Part shown: positions 18,200 through 27,002 of the stretch, in pieces
How positions within the stretch are numbered: position 1 is the first letter of the stretch
Layout: every line of letters starts with the position of its first letter
Origin: Pseudovibrio sp000156235
Lineage (GTDB): Bacteria > Pseudomonadota > Alphaproteobacteria > Rhizobiales > Stappiaceae
NCBI RefSeq assembly: GCF_000156235.1
Contig: NZ_DS996817.1
Location: forward strand, 52,893-116,892
Length of the DNA: 64,000 nucleotides
Direction of reading: 5' to 3'
Position numbers and translations under genes: made by a program
Notes under the pieces: model-generated
The model's input: only the letters and a program-made list of their open reading frames with translations
Told to the model about the DNA's origin: nothing
Databases searched by the model: none

Positions 18200-20196
18200 A
18201 GCTCTTCAGTTCCTTCCCGAACCAGAGCCACCCCGGCGGGAGGCAGCTCCAATCCATCCAATTCCGCTGCATCGGCAAGACGCAGCGCTTTCAAATTCAT
18301 CTTATTTTTCGAGTAGTTATAATAGAAAGTGCCAATGGACGTTTTGCTTCTTCTCAATCCGTTTGGCAATTCCACTTTATCTATTTTTGCAGCTTTGAAG
18401 ACCTCATCCAGAATGGCGCTCATGAGTGCCGGGTCTGCCCAAGCGGAAACGTAGTAGATGTTGTTTTCGCCCATAAAGACCGGATGGTCGTTGGTATCTT
18501 CGAACAGGATCGGCAGGCCGGTGGTGACCTCTTCTTGCCAGACGTAGGCTTTGCCGCGTTCCTGATCGGCAAGGTCTGAGACGGTGGTTGCGAACTCTTT
18601 CGGGCTTGTGCCAACGCGTAAAACCTCAATAGCTTCAAAAGGTTTTGGCAGGTTCAAGGTCTTCTGCGAGATCTGATAGTTTTTGTCTTTCTGCGCGAGG
18701 CGTGGGCCGCCGAGGACGACACCGCCGAACTCGACATAGGCGGCTAGGTTTTCGGAGAGTTCTTCGCTCATTGCGTATAGGGCGGGGACAATCACCAGCT
18801 TGTAGGGGGACAAGTCCTGAGAGGCTGGTCTGATGATCTCGACATCAACACCCTTCTGCCTGAGCGCCCGATAGTAGGCGAGGACAAGACGGAAGTAGCT
18901 AAAGTCTTGACCTTGCTGCTGAGTTTCGTGTGCCCAGTGGCTTTCATAGTCTACCACAAGGGCAACAGGTGCTTCAGAAGGTGTGAATGCGCCGAGTTCC
19001 TCGATTTCGCGGGCAACCTGCGCGGCTTCCACATACGCCTGTGCTGGTTTGTTATCGGTCTGCTTTAGCCCTGCATGCATTTGTTCTTGTGCGAATGGGG
19101 CCTGGCGCCAGCGGAAATAGCTTGTGGTTTCAGCACCATGGGCGAAAGCTTCCCAGCTCCAAAGGCGCACCATGCCCTTCAGTGGGATAGGGTTATACGG
19201 TGCCCAGTTCACGGGGCCGGGTTGCAGCTCCATGATCCAGAGGCGGCCGTGGCCTGCTTGTCGGTAGAGATCGTGGTGGAAGGCCTGATAGTCCGGATCG
19301 CCTTGCTGGAAATAGTCTTCCCAGTAGCCTTCCGGTGTGCCCAGCGGATTTTCCATCTGATATTGGCTATGAAAACCAATGGGATAGCAATCCCAGCTGG
19401 AGATATCCAGCTGATCTCCGACCTTGTAGTGGTCAAAGGAGAACGTGTTGCCCATGAAGTTATGGATGATCGGGCGACCCGGGGAGAGTTTACGCAGAAT
19501 ATCGACCTGCTCTCCGTTGAACTCGGCGACTTGATCCGATGAAAAACGTTTGAAATCAAGCCTATGAGATGGGTTACTCTCTGTCACCGTCAGGTTCGGC
19601 AGATCCACCTGCTCGAAGCTGTTGTATTCCATAGACCAGAACACATTGCCCCAGGCTTCGTTCAAGGCTTTGATATTGCCGTACTTTTGCGCCAGCCAGA
19701 GCTGGAAGGCTTTGTGTGCGGAGGCAGACCATGAGCGGACTGTCTCATGGCAACCGTACTCGTTGTCGGTTTGCCAAGCCGCGATGGACTGGTGATTACC
19801 GTATCGCTCTGCGAGGATTTCTGTGATCCGGCGGGATTCCCAGCGGTAACCTTCGTGGGAGAAGCAGTAGTGGCGGCGGCTGCCGAACTTTCGGGGGTGG
19901 CCGTTTTCGTCAACGGCGAGCATGTCCGGGTGCTTATCCACCATCCAGCGTGGCGGGGTGGCGGTTGGGGTGCACATGACGATCTTGAGACCCTCACTTG
20001 CGAGAGTCTCAATCGCGCTGTCCAACCAGTCCCATGAGAAGTGTCCGGGTTCCGGCTCAATGCGGGACCATGCAAATTCAGCGATACGCACATAGGTAAT
20101 GCCCAGCGCGGCCATTTCTTTGGCATCTTGCTGCCATAAGTCCTCTGACCAGTGTTCTGGGTAGTAACAGATACCTAAGTGTTTCTTATCGCTCAT
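18196..20196 (-). CDS. Beta-galactosidase, GH42
   Basis: Cytosolic GH42 beta-galactosidase of 666 residues, releasing galactose from beta-galactosides. It has the typical N-terminus (LGICYYPEHW), the acid/base glutamate in WQTDNEYG (E146), the nucleophile glutamate in WIMELQPGP (E323), a trimerisation-like domain and a small C-terminal beta domain. No signal peptide is seen, so substrates must be imported, presumably by the linked ABC system. I chose ATG 20196; an upstream TTG would run into the lactonase gene and adds no family sequence. Gap to the lactonase is four bases; the stop overlaps the dehydratase start. Confidence 0.95.
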   Translation of the reverse strand: MSDKKHLGICYYPEHWSEDLWQQDAKEMAALGITYVRIAEFAWSRIEPEPGHFSWDWLDSAIETLASEGLKIVMCTPTATPPRWMVDKHPDMLAVDENGHPRKFGSRRHYCFSHEGYRWESRRITEILAERYGNHQSIAAWQTDNEYGCHETVRSWSASAHKAFQLWLAQKYGNIKALNEAWGNVFWSMEYNSFEQVDLPNLTVTESNPSHRLDFKRFSSDQVAEFNGEQVDILRKLSPGRPIIHNFMGNTFSFDHYKVGDQLDISSWDCYPIGFHSQYQMENPLGTPEGYWEDYFQQGDPDYQAFHHDLYRQAGHGRLWIMELQPGPVNWAPYNPIPLKGMVRLWSWEAFAHGAETTSYFRWRQAPFAQEQMHAGLKQTDNKPAQAYVEAAQVAREIEELGAFTPSEAPVALVVDYESHWAHETQQQGQDFSYFRLVLAYYRALRQKGVDVEIIRPASQDLSPYKLVIVPALYAMSEELSENLAAYVEFGGVVLGGPRLAQKDKNYQISQKTLNLPKPFEAIEVLRVGTSPKEFATTVSDLADQERGKAYVWQEEVTTGLPILFEDTNDHPVFMGENNIYYVSAWADPALMSAILDEVFKAAKIDKVELPNGLRRSKTSIGTFYYNYSKNKMNLKALRLADAAELDGLELPPAGVALVREGTEEL

Positions 20197-20200
20197 GAGA

Positions 20201-21073
20201 TCACATTTGTAGTTCTGGGTCTGGCAGACCTGGAGTATCAATAGAGACCGCAAAAACTGAACCAGCCAGCGGCTCTTTCGCCAGCTGTTCCTCGCTCAGG
20301 TTTTCGCGAGCCGTGGTAATAAACAGCGTTTTGTAGTCAGCCCCACCAAACGCAGGACAAGAAGCCTGACTTGCGTCAATCTCAATAATGCGATCCACTG
20401 TTCCATCAGGTTTATAGCGGACGACTCTGTATCCGCCCCATTGAGCGTTCCAGAGATATCCCTCAGCATCAACCACGGAACCGTCGGGGCCAAATCCTGT
20501 CCCGGAGATATCGGCAAATACCTCCGCGGGCCCTTCTGGCAGGCCACTTTGCGCATTTAGTGACCATTTGATGATCTGAGATGTCACCGTGTCTGAAAAG
20601 TACGCAGTGCCCCCATCTGGTGAAAAACAAATGGAATTCGGGATTGTGATGTCCCCAGCGACCTTCGCTAATTCCCCTTTGAAAAAGCGATAAAGGCTGC
20701 CTGCACCTTTTTCTGCTTTTCGGCCCATGGAGGAAATCCAGAAACCTCCGGTACGGTCGGTGCGGGCGTCGTTGGAGCGGGTGACGGGGTTTTGGTCCTC
20801 GACAGGGAGGATAAGGTTGCGAGTGTGAGTGCCCGGAGACCATCGATACAGACCTGTTGCAGAGGATAACATAAAGTCATCGCTGTCTGGGATCTGCGCA
20901 AAGGCAGAGATCGGCTCGTCGAACTTCCATGTTTCGAGGTCGCCGGTTATGCCCTTCTTCAATACCAGATGATTGTTGATGTCCACCCAGAACAGAGCAT
21001 CGTGGCGGGCACTCCAAAGAGGGCCCTCCCCTAAGCTGCATTCTGTTTTGGCGAATACATAGGGCTCGCTCAT
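20201..21073 (-). CDS. SMP-30/gluconolactonase-family sugar lactonase
   Basis: A 290-residue six-bladed beta-propeller of the SMP-30/gluconolactonase/LRE family. Visible are the N-terminal metal-site ECSLGEGPLW motif, NDARTDRTGGFWISSMG, ITIPNSICFSPDGGTAYFSDT and GPDGSVVDAEGYLWNAQWGGYRVVRY. In this operon it should open galactono-lactone to galactonate after galactose oxidation. Its start codon overlaps the stop of the aldolase gene by four bases (21070-21073), indicating coupling. Confidence 0.9.
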   Translation of the reverse strand: MSEPYVFAKTECSLGEGPLWSARHDALFWVDINNHLVLKKGITGDLETWKFDEPISAFAQIPDSDDFMLSSATGLYRWSPGTHTRNLILPVEDQNPVTRSNDARTDRTGGFWISSMGRKAEKGAGSLYRFFKGELAKVAGDITIPNSICFSPDGGTAYFSDTVTSQIIKWSLNAQSGLPEGPAEVFADISGTGFGPDGSVVDAEGYLWNAQWGGYRVVRYKPDGTVDRIIEIDASQASCPAFGGADYKTLFITTARENLSEEQLAKEPLAGSVFAVSIDTPGLPDPELQM

Positions 21074-21708
21074 GCACTCTCTCCGAGTTTGAGCGCATCG
21101 TATGCTGCTACCATTTCCTTTGCATTTTCAGAAACCTGCGCGGCGGTGTGCCCCGGCTTGTAGAGGTTGCTTGCCATGCCGAAGCCCTGACAGCCTGCGT
21201 CCACATACTGGGCGAACTCGGCAGGGCCGACACCACCAACCGCATAGACCAACGTCTCTTTTGGCAGCACGGCGCGTACAGCCTGAATGCCCTTTACGCC
21301 CACCTGGAACGCCGGGAATATCTTGAGCGCATCAGCGCCAGCCTTCAACGCTGCGAAGCATTCGGTTGGGGTGAGAACACCCGGATAGGATGCCATGCCT
21401 TCCGCTTTGGTGGTGCGGATAACGTCTTCATCGTAATTGGGTGAGACGATGAAGGTTCCGCCTGCTGCGCGGACCTGTTTGACCTGCTCTGCGGTGAGAA
21501 CTGTCCCCGCGCCGATGGCGGATAACTTGCCGAACTTGTCCTGCGCCATGGTGATAGATTTGAGGGCGTCCGGTGAGTTGAGCGGTACCTCGATCTGTGA
21601 AAAGCCAGCTTCTATAAGCACTTCCACAATATCCAGAATCTCATGTGGCTGCACTCCGCGGAGGATAGCCATGAGGTTGCGCTCTGGTGTTTGTTTAGCT
21701 GTTGTCAT
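21070..21708 (-). CDS. dgoA: 2-dehydro-3-deoxy-6-phosphogalactonate aldolase
   Basis: Cleaves KDPGal to pyruvate and glyceraldehyde 3-phosphate. The 212-residue class I aldolase has the general-acid glutamate in the IEVPLNSPD segment (E40), the GAGTVLT phosphate-region motif and the Schiff-base lysine in ADALKIFPA (K129). The KDPGal rather than KDPG assignment follows from similarity to DgoA-type sequences (ILRGVQPHE, LNSPDALKSI) and from the adjacent DgoK. The ATG at 21708 begins the family sequence; the open frame extends upstream but that part is antisense to nothing conserved. It overlaps the kinase gene by 14 bases. Confidence 0.92.
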   Translation of the reverse strand: MTTAKQTPERNLMAILRGVQPHEILDIVEVLIEAGFSQIEVPLNSPDALKSITMAQDKFGKLSAIGAGTVLTAEQVKQVRAAGGTFIVSPNYDEDVIRTTKAEGMASYPGVLTPTECFAALKAGADALKIFPAFQVGVKGIQAVRAVLPKETLVYAVGGVGPAEFAQYVDAGCQGFGMASNLYKPGHTAAQVSENAKEMVAAYDALKLGESA

Positions 21709-22672
21709 TGAGTGCCCCTTGTCTGACGGCGGAAAGTCCTTTGAGCGCGGCTTTGTCTGCATCGTGGAGGATTGGCGTGATGCCGAGATGTTGCAGGGCC
21801 AGCGCGTAATTTTGAGCGAGTTTGCTGCCACCAACAAGGTGGACTTGCTTGGGTGGATTGTCCCCGCACTTGGCGAGCATGTCGAGAAGCTCTGTTCCGA
21901 TAACAAGTGCGGAGAGTTTGGAAGCGCCAGCTTGCGGGCTGGTGTCGTTCAGCAGCTGTCCGGCACGTAGGCCAAACAGGTTGCCGAGCAATGTAGCTTC
22001 CTGATTTTTCAGCTGATCCAGCGTGACGAGGAAGACGTCTTTGTCCAACTCTGCCTCTGTGTCCAGCGAGTGACGCAGAATGGATTGCTTGGCGATGAGG
22101 GCGAATAACTCACCGCTTAAGAAGGTAGAAGTCCGGGCAACTGTCCCCTCTTCCATCTCCACCCATTTGCTGTGGGTGCCGGGCAGGCAAAAGACGCCGG
22201 ATTTGTCGGATAACTCGTCCAGAATGCCGAGCAGCAGTGTTTCTTCACCGCGCATAACATCTGGCTGCTGCTCTGATTGTTGGCAGAGGCCGGGCACTAT
22301 GAACGGCAGGATGCGGGCATTACCTGTTTTTGGCGAAACCAGATGCTGGTGCAGTTCTGTCAGTTTGGTTGGCACAGGCACATATTCCGCCTCCACCCAG
22401 CCCTGACGACTGCCAGCCATACCGCAAATGAACACTTGCGTTGGTTTTGCGTTGCTATGTAACCAGTCCCCGATCAGGTCCAGCAAAACTCCTTCAAATT
22501 CAGAAGGTTGCAGCGTTCCAGCGCCTTGCGTTGATTTTGCGCTGTTTTGCGTTACTCCGTTTTCGTCAATCAGCCATGCCCGAAGACTGGAGGTCCCCCA
22601 ATCCACGGCGACCCAGCTGCCTGCAGTTGTGATCTGACGGAGGTCGTTATTTGGCGATGCCACTTGGTTCAC
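21695..22672 (-). CDS. dgoK: 2-dehydro-3-deoxygalactonokinase
   Basis: Phosphorylates 2-dehydro-3-deoxygalactonate to KDPGal with ATP. The 325-residue ASKHA-fold protein has the DgoK N-terminus WVAVDWGTSSLRAWLID, FICGMAGSRQGWVEA and FCLPGTHSKWVEM, all typical of the family. Start is a GTG preceded by AGGGGG. It is followed by the aldolase in overlapping frame, the usual DgoK-DgoA order, and lies downstream of the ABC permease genes with a short gap of about 120 bases. Confidence 0.93.
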   Translation of the reverse strand: MNQVASPNNDLRQITTAGSWVAVDWGTSSLRAWLIDENGVTQNSAKSTQGAGTLQPSEFEGVLLDLIGDWLHSNAKPTQVFICGMAGSRQGWVEAEYVPVPTKLTELHQHLVSPKTGNARILPFIVPGLCQQSEQQPDVMRGEETLLLGILDELSDKSGVFCLPGTHSKWVEMEEGTVARTSTFLSGELFALIAKQSILRHSLDTEAELDKDVFLVTLDQLKNQEATLLGNLFGLRAGQLLNDTSPQAGASKLSALVIGTELLDMLAKCGDNPPKQVHLVGGSKLAQNYALALQHLGITPILHDADKAALKGLSAVRQGALNDNS

Positions 22673-22793
22673 TTATGCCCCCTGTTCCCTTTTATGTTTA
22701 TTATTAGCTTCAGGCACATTTTCAGGCGCCTTTGGCATTGATGGATGTTTTGGAAGCAGAGTTGCTTGGGGCAAACCTGCTTCCGGTATTTGG

Positions 22794-23642
22794 TTAGCCC
22801 TTGGTCGCCCCCAGCGTTAGCCCTGCAATGAAGTGCTTTTGCATGAGGAAAAACATGATGACCGGAGGCATGGCTGCAACGACAGACCCCGCGGAGACCA
22901 GATGCCATTGCGCGACCCATTGGCCATTGAGCGAGATGATACCACCGGTGACGGGCATGGCGTGTGTGCCCTGCACCAGCACGGTGGCCCAGAAGAAGTC
23001 GTTCCAGATGAACGTGAAGATCAACACAGACAGCGCCGCAATGGCCGGGCGCATGAGTGGCAGCACCACGTACCAGAAGATCCGCAGTTCTGAGACGCCT
23101 TCGACACGGGCTGCTTCAATCAACTCACTTGGCAGGGCCTTGATGAAGTTGCGCATGAACAGCGTGCAGAAGCCGGTCTGGAAGGCCACATGGAAGAGCA
23201 CCAAACCTGTCACCGTATCGTAGAGGCCCATCTTCAGTGTGAGATCCCGAACCGGGACCATGAGGATCTGGAAGGGCACGAAGTTGCCGGCCACGAACAT
23301 GAAGAACAACCAGAGGTTGGCTTTGAACTTGTAGGTCGCCAGCGCATAGCCCGTCAGGCACGACAGAGCGATGGCACCTATCACTGTTGGAATGGTGACC
23401 TTGAACGAGTTCAGGATGAACAGGCCCATGGGCGTGTTCTGGAAAACGGTCAGATAGTTGCCGAGCTCAAACGAGGACGGCACGCCGAAGTAGTTGCCCA
23501 TGGCCAGATCTGAGCCGGGGCGAATAGAGGTGACCATGACACCAATCAGTGGCAGGAGCCAGACCAGCAATGAGACCGGCAAAGCCACCTTATAGGCAAC
23601 ACGGGTTGGTGCGGATGCATTTGCGACGGGAGTTGGAAACAT
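22794..23642 (-). CDS. Sugar ABC transporter permease, MalG/LacG type
   Basis: A 282-residue inner-membrane permease of the CUT1 family with six predicted membrane segments and the EAA loop near EAARVEGVSELRIFWYVVLPLMRP. It pairs with the upstream MalF-type permease (gap of one base) and should form the translocation pore for galactosides. The C-terminal LTLGATKG motif is characteristic of MalG-type subunits. Confidence 0.93.
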   Translation of the reverse strand: MFPTPVANASAPTRVAYKVALPVSLLVWLLPLIGVMVTSIRPGSDLAMGNYFGVPSSFELGNYLTVFQNTPMGLFILNSFKVTIPTVIGAIALSCLTGYALATYKFKANLWLFFMFVAGNFVPFQILMVPVRDLTLKMGLYDTVTGLVLFHVAFQTGFCTLFMRNFIKALPSELIEAARVEGVSELRIFWYVVLPLMRPAIAALSVLIFTFIWNDFFWATVLVQGTHAMPVTGGIISLNGQWVAQWHLVSAGSVVAAMPPVIMFFLMQKHFIAGLTLGATKG

Positions 23643-23643
23643 C

Positions 23644-24609
23644 TTAGTAGCCCTCCCTTTCGTCTTTCAGCATTCGCACAATGAAGAGCGTGATGAACAC
23701 CATCATGATGGCGAAGAGCACAACAGCGATGGAGGCGCCGTAGCCCATGCGGAAGCCATACTCGGACAGCGCTTGCTCATACATGTAATAGGAGAGCACG
23801 CGGCTTGAACCGTATGGTCCGCCGCTGGTCATAATGGAGACCAGATCAAACGAGCGCAGCGCGCCGATGATGGTCACCACCACGGCGATGAAAGTGGCTG
23901 GGCGCAGCTGCGGGATGATGACGTACCACAGCATCTTCCAGCCTTTGGCGCCATCCAGCCGAGCCGCTTCAATCTGATCCGGCGAGACATTGTTGAGGCC
24001 GGTGAGATACAGGATCATGCAGTACGCGATCTGCGGCCACAGGCCAGCGGCGATGATGCCATAGGTGACGAAGCGTTCATCAGCCAGGACAGCGATGCCC
24101 TCAAAGCCGAGAAACTCCAGCAGCTTGGTGAACAGGCCGAAATTGGGGGCATAGAACCATGAAAAGATGAGGCCGACTACGATCTGGCTGATCACAAACG
24201 GGAAGAAGAACAAAGACTTGTAGATGCGAATGCCGGTGACTGTCTGATTGAGGAAAATCGCAATCATCAGCCCTGCCGGCACTGCCAGCATGTAAAGCAC
24301 AAGCCATAAAACGTTGTTGTAAAGGGACGTGTAGAACGCCTCATCATCCCACAGCTCGATATAGTTTTCGATGCCGATGAAGGTTTTGGCGCCGATACCA
24401 TCCCAATCATAAAAACTGATGGCTATGGACTGGCCGATGGGCGCAATCACATAGACCAAAAACATCAGAACCCCGGGCACAAGAAAGAGCCAGGGTGCAG
24501 CCCCGCGCTGATTGGCAATCCATTTTGAAGATCTGGTTCTGGCACGCCCGCCCGATGAAATAGGTGGTCTGTTTCCCGGTGAGGCAGGTGCCAAGGCCTG
24601 CTCGCTCAT
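23644..24609 (-). CDS. Sugar ABC transporter permease, MalF/LacF type
   Basis: A 321-residue CUT1 permease: a polar N-terminal tail of about 35 residues, six membrane segments and the EAA loop at EAARLDGAKGWKMLWYVIIPQLRP. It follows the binding-protein gene after an intercistronic hairpin and precedes the second permease by one base. Together with the ATPase encoded divergently at 27003 it would make a complete importer. Confidence 0.93.
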   Translation of the reverse strand: MSEQALAPASPGNRPPISSGGRARTRSSKWIANQRGAAPWLFLVPGVLMFLVYVIAPIGQSIAISFYDWDGIGAKTFIGIENYIELWDDEAFYTSLYNNVLWLVLYMLAVPAGLMIAIFLNQTVTGIRIYKSLFFFPFVISQIVVGLIFSWFYAPNFGLFTKLLEFLGFEGIAVLADERFVTYGIIAAGLWPQIAYCMILYLTGLNNVSPDQIEAARLDGAKGWKMLWYVIIPQLRPATFIAVVVTIIGALRSFDLVSIMTSGGPYGSSRVLSYYMYEQALSEYGFRMGYGASIAVVLFAIMMVFITLFIVRMLKDEREGY

Positions 24610-24662
24610 TGATGTCCCCCTGCAGAAGGTTTTGTGCTTCTGCTCTATCCATTCCTAGAGCA

Positions 24663-24690
24663 TAGGGTGGCGAATTCTTCCGCCACCCTA
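24663..24690 (-). promoter_or_regulatory. Intercistronic hairpin between binding-protein and permease genes
   Basis: Perfect 10-bp stem TAGGGTGGCG (24663-24672) / CGCCACCCTA (24681-24690) with an 8-nt loop and no T-run. Such hairpins behind binding-protein genes commonly protect the upstream mRNA, as after malE, raising binding protein over permease levels. Confidence 0.6.
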
Positions 24691-24711
24691 CGTATAAATT
24701 CCGCTTTCCTA

Positions 24712-25950
24712 CTACTTGTAAACGCGGGTGCGGATCTTCTCGAGACGCTTGAGAATGGCGTCTGCACGGTCTGGTTTCACCATAAACTCCTGGAAGCCTT
24801 CCATGCCAGCCTTGGCCATTTCTGCCGGAGCATCACGGTCATAGAACTGTGCCAGCGCGTAGGCGTTGGAGAGCATGTCGAAGCCCTGCTGCAGGATGCG
24901 CTCTTCAGGACGCTCTGCACCGGAGTTTACCGGCAGCTGACCAAGTGTGATGTTGGTTGCTGTCTGGACATCTGCGCGTGCCATGTACGCGAGGAACTTC
25001 TTGGCATCCTCTTTGTTTTTGGCTTTTGCAGGAATGTGAATGGTGTCCGTTGGTGCATCTTCAGCCATAGGAATGCCCGGAGTGATTTCCGGGAACTGCA
25101 TAAAGCCGATCTGCTCTTCCTTCAGGCCACCGTTTTTAAACACGTCCACTGCGAAGTTGCCCATCAGGTACATGGCGGCTTTGCCCTGTACGAGGTTTGG
25201 CACGGCATCCTGCCAGTCCAGCGCCGGGTGGTTGGTATTGTAGTAGCCAGGCTTGACCAGCTCGGACCATTTGTCGAACACCGCTTTCACACGATCATCG
25301 GTATACGCCACCTTGCCTGATGTGAGGTCCATGTGGAACTCGTAGCCGTTGACGCGCAGGTTCATGTAATCGAACCAGCCGCCGGTTGGCCAAAGAGCTT
25401 TGGTGCCGATGGTGAATGGCGTGATGCCTGCTTCTTTAAGCTTGGCGGATGCTGCAACCAGCTCGTCCCAGTTGGTTGGAACAGCAATGCCCTGCTCTTC
25501 GAAGATATCTTTGCGATAGTAGATGCCCCACTGGTAGTAGGTGTAAGGCACACCCCACTTTTTGCCATCAATGGTCATGGATGCTGCTGCGGATTTCAGC
25601 TGCTCATTCAGACCATTTTCTTCCCAGACATCGGTGACGTCTTCAAACAGACCGGCATTGACGAATGGTGCCATGCGGTTGCCCGCGTACCATGTTGCCA
25701 GATCCGGTGCGTCTGCTGTGAGGAAGTTGCGAATGGAGGTTTTATAGCCCTCCTTATGCATCGTGTTGACGATGACGTTCACGTCCGGGTTCTCCTTGGA
25801 GAAGCCAGCCACGATGTCTTCAAATGCTTTTTTTGGAGCCGGATCCGTCTGGTCGAGATTGATGATCAGATCGCCAGCGGCATATGCGGAACTTGAAATC
25901 ATAAATGCTGCAGCGAAACCGCCCGCAGCTACTTTGCTAAAATTAAACAC
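24712..25950 (-). CDS. Sugar ABC transporter substrate-binding protein
   Basis: A 412-residue periplasmic binding protein of the CUT1 family (SBP_bac_1). The N-terminus is a Sec signal peptide ending near SSSAYAAG. The body has LNLDQTDPAPKKAFEDIVAGFSKENPDV-like lobe I features, VPYTYYQWGIYYRKDIFEEQG and the conserved KAAMYLMGNFAVDV. Start is a GTG with GGGAGG five bases upstream. It is the first gene of the minus-strand galactoside operon; the ligand is presumably a beta-galactoside or galactose, by context. Confidence 0.93.
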   Translation of the reverse strand: MFNFSKVAAGGFAAAFMISSSAYAAGDLIINLDQTDPAPKKAFEDIVAGFSKENPDVNVIVNTMHKEGYKTSIRNFLTADAPDLATWYAGNRMAPFVNAGLFEDVTDVWEENGLNEQLKSAAASMTIDGKKWGVPYTYYQWGIYYRKDIFEEQGIAVPTNWDELVAASAKLKEAGITPFTIGTKALWPTGGWFDYMNLRVNGYEFHMDLTSGKVAYTDDRVKAVFDKWSELVKPGYYNTNHPALDWQDAVPNLVQGKAAMYLMGNFAVDVFKNGGLKEEQIGFMQFPEITPGIPMAEDAPTDTIHIPAKAKNKEDAKKFLAYMARADVQTATNITLGQLPVNSGAERPEERILQQGFDMLSNAYALAQFYDRDAPAEMAKAGMEGFQEFMVKPDRADAILKRLEKIRTRVYK

Positions 25951-25976
25951 CTAAACCTCCCAATATCGCCAAGATA

Positions 25977-26037
25977 AAAGTTCCACTGAATGAAACTTTG
26001 TTTTGACCATTGAAATAGTTACGTGCTAGTGCATAAT
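25977..26037. promoter_or_regulatory. Divergent promoter region with candidate operator
   Basis: Between the binding-protein and IclR genes lies an imperfect palindrome with arms AAAGTT (25977-25982) and AACTTT (25994-25999), a candidate IclR operator. Toward the regulator, TTGAAA (26010-26015) and CATAAT (26032-26037) at 16-base spacing form a plausible -35/-10 pair, placing transcription start near 26044. Confidence 0.45.
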
Positions 26038-26112
26038 TGTCAACCAAAGGAACTAGGAAGGGATCTGTATGAAAATTACAGATTTCCGGAACGGGTAAGG
26101 AAACAACAGGAA

Positions 26113-26919
26113 ATGGGCGCACAAACCCTGAGTATCTCTGAGGAAACCGAACAGGACCTCACCAGCCCCATTTCCAAGGCACTGGTGGTGCTGGACGCAG
26201 TTGCGCTGGCAGAATCACCCCCACGGTTCGTAGAGCTTTTGAACGCCTTGCCGCTGAGCCGGGCCACCTTGCACCGTCAATTGCGACAGTTGGTGAAGGA
26301 AGGCATGCTGGTTCATGATGAGGTTCATCAGACCTATTCCATCGGCATGCGGGTGTTGCGACTGGCCCATTCTGCCTGGAGCCGGGCGAGCCTTGCCAGT
26401 GTGGCGCGGGACAGCCTTGATCGGTTGAGTGCGCAGATTCCAGAGACCATCCATCTGGCGGTGCTGGACAACAATCAGGTGCTTTACGTTGACAAGCGGT
26501 TGCCACCGCGCAGTGTTTCCATGTTCTCCAGCCCTGGCAAGATTGGCCCTGCCTACTGCACCGGCGTTGGTAAAGCGATGCTTTCGGCTTTGCCTGAGGC
26601 GCGGTTGGCAGAAGCCATCCGGGCGCAATCCTTCCAGCGTCATACAGCCAAGACGTTTGTGAACGAGAAGATGCTGCGTGATGAGCTGGCTCGTATTCGC
26701 ACACGCGGACATGCGTTTGATGATGAGGAGCATGAGGATTCCATCATCTGCGTGGCCTTGCCGATCCTGAACAAACGCGGGGAGCCGATTGGCGCGCTTT
26801 CCGTGACCAGCACGACCTATGTGACCTCGCTGGACACAATGGTCGAGACGTATTTGCCCGCCATGACACTGGCGGTTCAAGAGATTTCAGAAAATGCCCA
26901 GATTGCGCTGGGAGTTTGA
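26113..26919 (+). CDS. IclR-family transcriptional regulator of galactoside genes
   Basis: A 268-residue IclR regulator: N-terminal winged HTH (SKALVVLDAVALAESPPRFVELLNALPLSRATLHRQLRQLVKEGML) and C-terminal effector domain (CTGVGKAMLSALPE, DDEEHEDSIICVALPILNKRGEPIGALSVTS). It lies between the divergent operon and the ABC ATPase gene and probably controls both in response to a galactose catabolite. ATG 26113 is preferred; an in-frame GTG at 26023 lies upstream of the predicted transcription start. Confidence 0.88.
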   Translation: MGAQTLSISEETEQDLTSPISKALVVLDAVALAESPPRFVELLNALPLSRATLHRQLRQLVKEGMLVHDEVHQTYSIGMRVLRLAHSAWSRASLASVARDSLDRLSAQIPETIHLAVLDNNQVLYVDKRLPPRSVSMFSSPGKIGPAYCTGVGKAMLSALPEARLAEAIRAQSFQRHTAKTFVNEKMLRDELARIRTRGHAFDDEEHEDSIICVALPILNKRGEPIGALSVTSTTYVTSLDTMVETYLPAMTLAVQEISENAQIALGV

Positions 26920-27002
26920 TTTTATGACTTAAATCCTATTGCGTGCGGGGCTTTGGGAGGCCTCCGCGCCGATAGTGAAGACATATTCCGGGAGGGGAAC
27001 CG

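Noticed and set aside
24634..25320. 228-codon open frame antisense to the binding-protein gene
   Set aside because: Overlaps a certain gene and the intercistronic hairpin; no protein family features.
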